Below, piece by piece: positions 26,601 to 37,700 of a DNA stretch of 64,000 nucleotides. The notes under the pieces are model-generated. The model worked only from the letters and a program-made list of their open reading frames with translations, did no database searches and was not told the DNA's origin. A program made the position numbers and the translations under genes. The stretch covers positions 22,736,388 to 22,800,387 of the forward strand of contig OY726578.1 in the NCBI GenBank assembly GCA_963383645.1. The letters run 5' to 3'. The stretch's first letter is position 1, and the number at the start of each line of letters is the position of its first letter. This stretch comes from Muscardinus avellanarius. Its lineage: Eukaryota; Chordata; Mammalia; Rodentia; Gliridae.

Positions 26601-28659
26601 TCCGTGTTGTTAGGGAGTCTCCATATTTAATGTCCGCTCCAGTCCCGCCGGCGGGCTGCAGGCCCACTTCTCATCTGGCCCCGTCAGCGGCGCGGGGGAC
26701 CTTTTTAAGAGACGCACGTCCTCAGCCTCACTGTGGATCCGCTTTCTCAGAGCAACTCGGGAGATGGCCACATTGCCCCCCGCCCGCATCCCTGGTTCTT
26801 AAGTTGGGCCTGGCAGTTTGAAGAGGCAGCCGCGGCCCTGGGTGCCGGGTGGTACCCCTGCAGGCCGCGCTGTGATCGGCCTGGGTGCAGTCTGGGCGGC
26901 AGGAGGAGCCCGGGATGCAGAACATCAGATGGTTTCCAGCGGGTGGGAGGCCCCAGGCCGTGCAGGGCTCTGCTAAGCCGGTTGTGTCCACACAGGTGCT
27001 GGGACGAGAGGTCTACACTTCCAACAACCAGCTGGGCGGTGTCCAGATCATGCATTACAACGGCGTCTCCCACACCACCGTGCCGGACGACTTTGAGGGC
27101 GTCTGCACCATCCTGGAGTGGCTGTCCTTCATGCCGAAGGTGCGGCGCCCCTGCAGTGAGAGCCCGGCTGACTCTCATCAAGCTTATTCGGGTGGCGTGG
27201 GCCAGGGGACCGGGCCCTTGAGACAAGGCAGGGTTGATTTCACTCCTTCCTCCCTTCCTCTCCGACACCGGCCCTGTTCTGTGCCGTTTTGGCCGCAGCC
27301 ATGCCATCATGAGGCTGCGGTCTGTTGATCCTTCAGAAAGGGGTGGCTCTGCCGGGCGTGGTGGGCACGCTTGTCATCCCCGCGCTTGGGAGGCGGAGAC
27401 AGGAGGATCGCGCAGGTTCGAAGCCACCAGCCGCGCTGGCTTAAGAGACCCAGTTTCCAAAAATAAAATAGGTCTGGGAGTGTAGTCTGGAGGTAGAAGG
27501 GCTTCCAGGAACCCCAGTACCACCAAAAAAAAAAAGTTTTTTTAAAGGGGTGGCTCTGCCCAAGAGGTAGCACAGGTCAGTCCTTAAGTATTCTCAGTGG
27601 ACCCCCGTGAGCCAGGCAGCACAAACATTAGCCATATCATCGTCAGCCTAGGTAGTATTCCTGGCCTCCTCTTCAGGGATCATGTGATCCTTGGTCTCTC
27701 AATCTTTCTGGGCCTCAGTTTCCTCCTCTGTGACATGGGGCTAATAATAGCACCTGCCCCGTGGTGTCATCATGATGCCGAGGACTCAGCACTAGGTTGG
27801 TCCTCCCCAAAGGCGACTCCTGGTGGTGACGATCATTGAATTCACCTGGGGCTTTTCTAACGCGATGTGGACCAGGCAGATGCTTGAGTCTCAGTCTCCT
27901 CAAGGGTCCAGTCTAGAGAATGTTTGTCCTACCTGGCTCATAGGGGATCCGTTGCATACTCGTTTAAGAAGTCCATAGAGCCGGGCGTGGTGGCGCACAC
28001 TTGTGATCCCCGCGCTTGGGAGGCGGAGACAGGAGGATCGCGCAGGTTCAAAGCCAGCCGTGCTGGCTTAAGAGACCCTGTTTCCAAAAATAAAAAATAG
28101 GTCTGGGAGTATAGCCCGGAGGCAGAAGGGCTTCCAGGAACCCCAGTACCACCAAAAAAAAAAAAAAAAAAAAAAAGTACATAGAGTGGATGTGGTTCTG
28201 GGCTAACTAACATTTTATACAAATGAGTGAGGTTGTTATTATTATAATTTTTTTTTCTGGAAGGTTAGTTTCTCCAGTCCAGACCATCCCAGACTGCGCT
28301 AAGAATCCCAAGTCTAAATAGAACAAGTATCAGTCCTTATTCCTGTTTCCTCTCTGCTATCTGCATGCCAGCTGTCACCACCATCGACAGCCAGTTTTTT
28401 CCTTTCTTTTAAGCTACTGTGAGCCGGATGTGGTGGCGCACACTTGGTTTCCCAGCATTTGGGAGGCTAAGATAGGATCGCAGTTTGCGGCCAGCCTCAG
28501 CTACTTAGTGAGGCTCTCTGCAACTTAGTGAGACCCTGTTTCAAAATAAGGAAGAAAAGGCCGGGCGTGGTGGCGCACGCTTGTAATCCCCGCGCTTGGG
28601 AGGCGGAGACAGGAGGATCGCGCAGGTTCGAAGCCAGCCGCGCTGGCTTAAGAGAACAT

Positions 28660-28719
<60 letters not shown>

Positions 28720-31700
28720 GTCTGGAAGTATAGCCCAGAGGTAGAAGGGCTTCCAGGAACCCCAGTACCACCAGAAATAAATAAATAAATAAATAAATAA
28801 ATGGGGTTGAAGGAATAGCTCAGAGGTATAAAGCCCCTGGGTTCAATTTCTAGTACCTCAAAAAAAAAAAAAGATATTGTCCTTCTTATTTGGCTTTCTA
28901 CAGCAGTAACAACTCTTCTTCATCATTTTTTAACTTCCCACCCTTACTGAATCCATCTGAGCCCTGAAGTGCACTTAGAACTCAAAAAAACTGAATCTTA
29001 AGAGAGTCCAGATGGCCAGTCTCCTTCCCACAAGGAGGGTGACTTCAGAAGCCCTCCTGAGAGGATACTGCTGCATAATGAGGCATAATTATAGTCAGAA
29101 GAGAGAAATGCGTGCACACAGCCTAGGCCTCGCTGACAGGCGCTGGGGACTGAGTCGGAGACCTGGCTTGCTTTTCTAGGATAATCGCAGCCCCGTTCCC
29201 ATCATCACGCCCACCGACCCTATTGACAGAGAAATCGAATTTCTCCCATCCAGAGCTCCATATGACCCCCGGTGGATGCTTGCAGGAAGGCCGCACCCAA
29301 GTAAGTCCAAAAAATGTTTTGCCCGGGACTCGGGTCTTGGGTTTCTTCTCTGGGCCTGTGATAAAGGAATACTTAGGCAGATACATTGATTATCTGTTCC
29401 TGTATCCCAGGGGGAGCAGCTGACCTCAAGTACCAGGTAAGTGAGGCGGGTCGAGCTTTTACTCGATACTTGTTTTTTTTTTTGAGTCATTGACTGACAA
29501 GTGTTGGAAACAGCTCGAGTTTCTGAAGCTAAAAGGTGGGGGTGGGGCCCAGTGTGATTCATGGCCGGCCTCCCTGAACTGCCCTGTGGTGATACAGGTG
29601 GAAAATACGGGGCTGAAACACCGGAGTTTTAGAAAGAAGATGGCCTCGTCCCTCCCTCCTAGTCTTCTTGTCTGTTTGGCTGAGCTTTTGCGTGGGGACT
29701 GAGTTCTCAGGAAGGGCAACACACACACACACACACACACCTTCTCCTTGTGGACTTGTCTCCTGGAGGTGTGTTATTACATTCTGGGCATCCAGAACAG
29801 AGAGGAAAGCTGAGCTACCGTGTCACCGTATCCCAAGTCTACGGTTTCGCGCACTGCTCCCAGAGGCCGGCCCGCTCTTCCAGCCGTGCCACACAGGAGA
29901 CCTGACCCCCAGGAGCGTGCCGAGCCCGGGCCGGCAGAAGAACCTTCACGGTTTGCTTTCTTTCGCTCGTGTCCTCTCCTCTCGGGCTTTCCCACCTGGA
30001 AGCTTTGAGGGCTGGCTGTGAGCTCAATTCAGAAACGGCCAGCTGGTACCATCGGGTCAGGCCAGGGCTGAGCCAGACGCCCAGGTGCGCTGCCTCGTTC
30101 CCGGCACCTCGAGACCCTCCCGCCGCCATCCCTCTTCTTCTTGTCCTACCTGCAATAACTTCAATATTATTCTTTTATTTTTTTTGCGGGTCTGGGGATG
30201 GAACCCAGGGGCATTCAACCTCCAGGCTACACCCCCTGCCCCATTTTTTTATTCTTTATTTTGAAACCGGGTCTCATTGAGTTGTGGAGGGCCTCACTAA
30301 GTAGCTGAGGCTGTCCACGAACCGTGATCCTCCATTCTCAGCCTCCTGAATGTTGGGATTACAAGCGTGCACTACCACGCCCGGCTTTTATTATTTATTT
30401 TTTTGCAGTGCTGGGGATAGAACCCAAGAGCATTCTACCTTCATTCCAAGTTACACCCCCAGCCCTATTCTTTATTCTTTATTTTATTTATTTATTTTTT
30501 TTTTGGTGGTACTGGGGATGGAAATGGAACCCTTCTACCTCCGGGATACACTCCCAGACCTATTCTATACTTTATTTGGAAACAGGGTCTCTTAAGCCAG
30601 CACGGCTGTCTTCGAACCTGCGTGATCCTCCTGTCTCAGCCTCCCAAGCGCAGGGATTACAAGCCTGAACCACCACGCCCGGCTCTTTATTCTTTATTTT
30701 ATATTTATTTATTTATTTGTTTATTTATTTTTGTGGTACTGGGGGTGGAACCCAGAGGCTTTCTACCTCCAGGTTATACCCCCAGACCTGTTTTATACTT
30801 TATTTGGAAACAGGGTCTCACTAAGTTGCTGAGAACCTCACTAGTAGCTGAGGCTGGCTTCGACCCTGTACGATCCTCCTGTCTCAGCGCTGGGATTACA
30901 AGCGTGTACCACCACGCCCGGCTCTTTAGTCTTTATTTTGAAACAGGGTCTCACTGAGTTGCAAAGGGCCTTGCTAAGTAGCTGAGGCTGTTCAGGGACC
31001 GCGATCCTCCAGTCTCAGCCTTCCCGATGCTGGGATGACAAGCGTGCACCACCAGCCTGGCTAACTGCAGCCATTTATGCTACGACACTGTGGGTCCACG
31101 TTACCGTTTCCCTGTCAGAAGGCCTGCCCTGGGTGGCGTCCTTTTCTGTCTCTTTCTCTCTGGGAGATTGAAGACTTCCTTTCCACTTGGAGGTTTTTTG
31201 TTTTGTTTTTTGCAGGTCTGGGGATGGAACCCAGAGGCATTCAACCTCCGAGCTATATCCCCTGCTCTATTTTTTATTCTTTATTTTGAAACAGAGTCTC
31301 ACCGAGTTGCAGCGGGCCTCACTAAGTAGCAGAGGCTGTCCGCGAACCGCGATCCTCCAGTCACAACCTCCTGAATTCTGGGAGTACAAGCGTGCGCCAC
31401 CATGCCTGGCTCCACTTCGGGGTTATTGGGGTGCAGCCAGAGGCCAGGACGAGTTCTTGGGGCACACGGTCCCCTCCTGAAATCCCACCTTCCGGGAGGC
31501 ATCCAGAAGGCGTGTTCTTGGGAAAGGGGAGGGACTGGGACTCCGGTCTGCATGTGTCTGGCACTGACGGGCAGGTGACGAGAGTGGGATATTCTGTGTC
31601 GACTGAATTCCTGACCTGATGTCGTTTGTGTTTTTAATTTTTTTTAATTGGGTGCACTGTAATTTTATGTCATAATGGGGTACAGAGTGTTAGGAAAAAA

Positions 31701-34700
31701 ATACATGCACACAACGCTTGTTGCCCTCCCCATCGCCCCCCCCACCCCTCAAGTCTTTGAGATTGGAATTGGCAGCTTTGTAAACATTCATGACATTATT
31801 CCTACTGTGCATTCTTTTTAAAATGTTATTTTAGGCTTTTGTTGGTACATCATAGTCCCACGTCGTCATGCAGCTCACAGCGATCGGGACACACGTGCAC
31901 ACAGCGCTCGCAGGCTTCTTCCGGCTCCCTTCCTTTCCCTTCCCCATGCAGGGCATGAGACGGACATGGACATCTCACACATGTACACATAGCTCATGGA
32001 AGCGCTCCTGCCTTGGTCCTCCCGGTCCCCACCTTCCCCCAGGCCCCCTCCCCGGCTCCGCTGCGCTTCCCCTCCATTATCTGCAGCCCCTCTGGTGTCC
32101 CAGTTACTCCTGGCTTCCGAGAGGAGACATATGCCCCTTCCCTTCTGTGACTGGCTAATCTCACTCAGTGTAAAGTTCTCCTGGGCTGTCCATTTTCCTG
32201 CAAATGAGATCATCGTGTTCTTTTTCATGGCCCAGTAGGACGCCGTTGTGCGTGTCTCCCAGAGTTTTGTAACCCATCCGTCTGTTGATGGACACCTAGG
32301 TCCGTTCCGTAATTTGGCTGTCGTGAATTCTGCTGCTGCGGACGTGGATATGCCTGTATGACTGTAATTCTCTGCTTTGAGTCTCTTTGGAAAGATACCC
32401 GGGAGTGGTATCGCTGGGTCATTTTCTTTTCTGATGAGTTTTTTTTTTAATCAGTGCGTTATAATTGTACACAGCAGTGATATACGTTGTGACCTCTTTA
32501 TAGGTACACACCATGGTGATCAGAACAGTTTCTTCCCCAGGACCTCACTGTCCTCCTCCCTCCCGCCTGCCGACCTCCTCCCACTGCGTTGACATAGTTG
32601 TTTTGTTTTGTTTTTGTTTTGGGGGAAGGGGCTGGGACTTGCGTGATTTTAGGGGTGTGCGGGTATTTGGGCCTGGAGGTCAGAGTCCGGCCGTCCTTCG
32701 AGAGACTGCAGGGGCGCCTGCCAGCCAGGCGCACCGGGGCCGCCTCACCTCACCTGGGCTCTGCCTTCTGCCCGCAGCTCTGAAGGGAACCTGGCAGAGC
32801 GGATTCTTTGACCAGGGCAGCTTCAAGGAAATCATGGCCCCATGGGCCCAGACCGTCGTGACGGGCCGAGCGAGGTAACCCTGAGGGTGGGTCAGAGCAA
32901 GCACTAACCTTGGGCACCACCGGGGACATTTTCTCCTTGGGCCTAGGATTTTCTGAATGAACCCACCAATTCAAGCCGGGGGAGGGGGCACGTGCCTGGA
33001 ATCCCAGTACTTGGGAGGCTGAGACAGGTGGATTGCAGGTTTGAGGCCAGCCAGCCTCAGCCACTTAGCAAGACTGTCTAAAACAAAAGAAATAAAAAGG
33101 TCTGGGGGCGTAGCTCAGAGGGAGAATGTTCCTGGAAATAAATAAATAAGATGAATTTAAGTGAAAAAGGATGACGGGCCACACCTCACTGCGCCGTAGC
33201 CCCATGGGCTTGCAGCTGCCGTGTGGGACAGCTTAGATGGCTCCTGTGACCTTCATCACAGATGGGACCCACCCTTGGCTCAGCGTGCCCCCCCAGTTCT
33301 TGTCCCAACAAGGGTCCGGATGGCGCCGCCAGCCCATGAGGCTCCGTCTCCTCCAGAGCGCTTTCTTTGCCTCCCTGCCCTCCCCCTATTCCCACACCCA
33401 GAGACCCCCGTGGTGGGTTGGGCGGACAGGTCCGTGCGGGGTGCTGCCGGGCGCCCGGCTCACCTCTGCTCCCCTTCCAGGCTGGGGGGCATCCCCTTGG
33501 GAGTGATCGCCGTGGAGACACGGACCGTAGAGATGGCGATCCCCGCGGACCCTGCCAACTTGGATTCCGAGGCCAAGGTGGGGCCGGGGCCGGGGCTCCT
33601 GTGCGGTCTCTGTCCTGGCACCGCTGCCCCTCAACCTGCCTTCCTGCCCACAGGTGGCTCAGCTCTTGGCCCTGGGGGGCGCTGTCTTTCCGGGGCCCCC
33701 TCCACTGGGTGCATAATGGTCTACACTGCCTGCTTCTTCGGGGGGTGGGGGTAGGGATAAAGGTCCCTGGGGCAGCCGCCAGCCTCCCGCTCCTGCCCCT
33801 GCTCCAGGCTGCATCTGCGATGGCCGAGCCCTGGTTGCTGCCTGGAGGCCAGGACTGACCCTGGGATCAGCTCTGCGGAGATGCAGCATGCCCTCGACTG
33901 GCTTGGCCCCTCTGAGGCCCTGCAGGGGGACCGTGGGAGCCGCGCTGGCCCCAGGGCAAGGGTGTCAGGAGGTCCTGAGCGGAGGAGCTGGCCCTCTGCG
34001 GATCCCGGCTCTGGCAGCAGGCCTGGGGTGGCGGCTGTCCCCGCATCCCGGGGCCGCGGATCCAGGTGGCTCTGTGTTGCAGATAATCCAGCAGGCCGGC
34101 CAGGTGTGGTTCCCGGACTCGGCCTACAAGACGGCCCAGGCCATCAAGGACTTCAACCGGGAGAGGTTGCCCCTGCTGATCTTTGCCAACTGGAGGGGCT
34201 TCTCGGGCGGCATGAAAGGTACCGTGGCCGGAGCTCAGGTCTCTATCATGCCACACCGGCTCTGTGCGCCCGGCTGCCACCTCCAGGGTGGCCCTGAGGA
34301 CTGGCGGAGGTTCAGGTGTCACCGGGCTGTTTTATATATGAGGAGCCGCGTGTGGAGCCGGTGTGACCTCCCAGAGGTGACCGCGAGTGGCCAGGCGGAG
34401 AGGTTGCTCCCCAGGCTCCCGGGGACCTGGGCCGCCACCGCCCCGCTTGGCCAGATGAGTTAGGACGTACGTGTGCCCCCCTCCCAGCCCCATGGACTCT
34501 CGCAGCCCTGAGCATGCTCAGAGAGGCGGTGTCAGTGGGTTGCAGCAGGAGGGGCCAGCCGTGCTGGGCATCCTCACTAGCCGGGTGACCTCTCCGAACC
34601 CGTTTCCCTCCTTTGCGGAAGGGGTTAAGAATAGGGCCAGCCCAGGAGGGCCCTGCGAGGATGCAGCCGCGGGGAAATCCTGGCACGTGGTACTGTTAAT

Positions 34701-37700
34701 GCTAATGATCCAATTGTCGCGGGGGACCGCGGGGGCTGTCATGGTGGGAGCCCAGGCCGTGTTGCCCGTGGCAGGGAGAAGGGCCGTGTTAGAGTCCGGT
34801 GGGTTCTGCCTGCTGGGACATGGGACAGGCTGGGGTGAGGACAGTCAGGGCTGAAAGCATCTCAGCCTGAGATCCAAGAGATTTGAGGGGCAGGCTGCTC
34901 TCTGAGCCTCCGTTTACCAGAGAGGACGTCGCACATGCGGGGTGTCCCGGGTGACTGTCCCCTAGGGAGCCATCCGTGCCTGGTCGGCCCCTGACTCCCA
35001 GTCCAGTGCTCGCTAAGCCTCCCGGCTCGGGACCCCAGGACGGGAGGGTTTGCGTTGGACGAGTGGGGCCTTTGGTCACTCACCGGCAGCCCTTCCTTCC
35101 CTCCAGACATGCACGACCAGGTGCTGAAGTTTGGAGCCTACATCGTGGACGGGCTCAGGCAGTACCAGCAGCCCGTGCTCATCTACATCCCCCCCTACGC
35201 CGAGCTCCGCGGCGGCTCCTGGGTGGTCCTGGACTCCACCATCAACCCCCAGTGCATAGAGATGTACGCGGACAGGGAGAGCAGGTGGGTGTGCCGCCAG
35301 CCCCGTGAGGCCGCGGGGTGGGACGGCAGAGCCTCCAGGGTCGGTGTTGAGACCCTCGCGCCACAGGCTGCCGGTGCCCGGAGGTGGTGGAGAAACCGTC
35401 TCCCCCTAAAGAACATCTGCCTCCCAGGGAGTTTGCAAGGGAAAAAAATAAAAATATAATAGACAGGTTGGTACACCACTGTAATCCCCAGTATTTAGGA
35501 GGCTGAGACAGGAGGATCGGGCTGGAGGTGGAGCTCAGGGGTAGAATGCTCCTGGGTTCAATCCCCAATAGAAAGAGAGAGAGAGAGAAAGGAAGGAACG
35601 AAGGGAAGTAGGGAGGGAGGAAGGATGGGGTAAGATAAGAGAGAGAGGGAAGGAGGCTGACGGAGTAGAGCACCTGAGCTTCCTGGCAGCCAGGATGGAA
35701 AGCGAGTATGTCTCTCTCGGACTACTTTTAATTTTTATTTTTGTTTAATTTTATTTTTTTGTAGCACTGAGGATTGAATCCAGGGGCATTCTACTTCCAA
35801 GCCAGACCGCTATCCTGATTTTATTTCTTATTTCAAAATAGGGTCTCACTAAGTTGCAGAGGGCCTCCCTAGGTAGCTGAGGCTGGCCTTGAACCTACGA
35901 TCCTCCTGTCCCAGCCTTCCGAGCACTGGGATTACAAGCAGATGCGACCACGCCCAGCTACTGAGGCTATTTTTAGAACCCAGGGTCTGGCACAGTGCCT
36001 GGCAGCTGGGTAAGTGGTCAGGAAGTACCGGCTGAGCAATGACTGGGTATCTCTGTGGATACTGGTTCTTAGAGGGAGAGGAACTTTTTGGGTACTTTTA
36101 AAAAAAATGCTAAGAGGTCTTCTAGAGAGGAGGATGACAGTCATGCCTGCAATAGAGTTGAGAACCTCTTATAAAACGTGGGCTCAGCTGGGCATGGTGG
36201 CACACGCTTGTCATCCCAGCATTCGGGAGGCTGAGACCGGAGGACCACGGTTTGCGGACAACCTCGGCTACTTAGTGAGGCCCTCCGCAACTTAGACCCT
36301 GTTTCTAAAAATAGAAATACAAAATAGGGCAGGGTGTGTAGCTCAGAGGTCAAATGCCCCTGGGTTCCATCCCAGACCCACACACAAAAAAAGTGGGCTC
36401 AGTCCTTCACTCTGGATGTAGAAACGGAGGCCCAGAGAGGGGAAGCGGCCGTCTGCGGGCACACAGCAAATCGGGGGAACATCTGAGAGCTGACACCCAG
36501 ATCTCTCAGCGCCAGCTCCTCCCGCCATCTCTTCCTGGACGGTGACTCACACACCCCCGGCCCCCCATCTTTTTCAGGGGGGGTGTTTTGGAGCCAGAGG
36601 GAACGGTGGAGATTAAGTTCCGCAAGAAAGATCTGATAAAGGCCATGAGGAGGATCGACCCGGCCTACAAGAAGCTCCTGGAACAGCTAGGTAAGCGGCC
36701 CCGAAGGCATCGCGTCCCAGAGGCCAGGAGGGGCCCGGCCGGCTCCAACATGTGCGGTTTCTAGCACGTTAAAAAATAAAGTGAAGCCGGGCGTGGTGGC
36801 GCACACTTGTAATCCCAGCATTCAGGAGGCTGAGACCGGAGGATTGCGGTTCGCAGACAGCCTCAGATACTTAGTGAGGCCCACTGCAACTCAGTGAGAC
36901 CCTGTTTCAAAATAAAAATAAAAAAAAATGGGCAGGGGGTGTAGCTTGGAGGTCGAATGCCTCTGGGTTCCATCCCCAGACCTGCAAAAAAGTGAATACA
37001 TAAATAAAATAAAGTGAGCCCAGCATGGTGGCGCACGCCTGTCATCCCAGTACTTGGGAGGCTGTAACAGAAGGATCACAGTTGAGGACAGCCTCAGCAA
37101 GTGGTGAGACTCTCATCAACCTAGCCAGACTTTGTTTCAAAATAAAAATTTAAAAAAAATTGGGCTGGGGGTGTAGCTCAGAGGTAGGCCCCTCGGTTCA
37201 ATCCCCAGTATATGCCCCCCACATACACAGTACACCAAGCTTAGACATGAGAATTGTGCGATTTAAAAGATATATTTCCAACTCAGCCCCTCTAACATCT
37301 TTATACATATGTATTATAAAGGGTGAGCTTTGGTGGTTTGTATATTTCAAGGAATCTAATTATTTTTTTTGCAATACTGGGGATGGAACCCAGGGGCATT
37401 CTACCTCCGAGCTACACCCCTAGCCCTATTTTTTTCTTTACTTTGAAACAGGGCCTCACTGAGTTGCAGAGGGCCTCACTACGTAGCTGAGGCTGTCTTT
37501 GAACCACGATCCTCCCGTCTCAGCCTCCCCAATGCTGGGATGACAAGCGTGCACCACCACGCCTGGTTCAAGGAATCTATTTCATCTAAGTTGTCAACTT
37601 GTCACGAGTTGTTCTGATATGTCTTTATATTTTAATTCTAAGTATTAAAATAGTAGTGATGGTCTGCTATGAAGCACAGTAGTGTGATAGAGGGGGGCAG

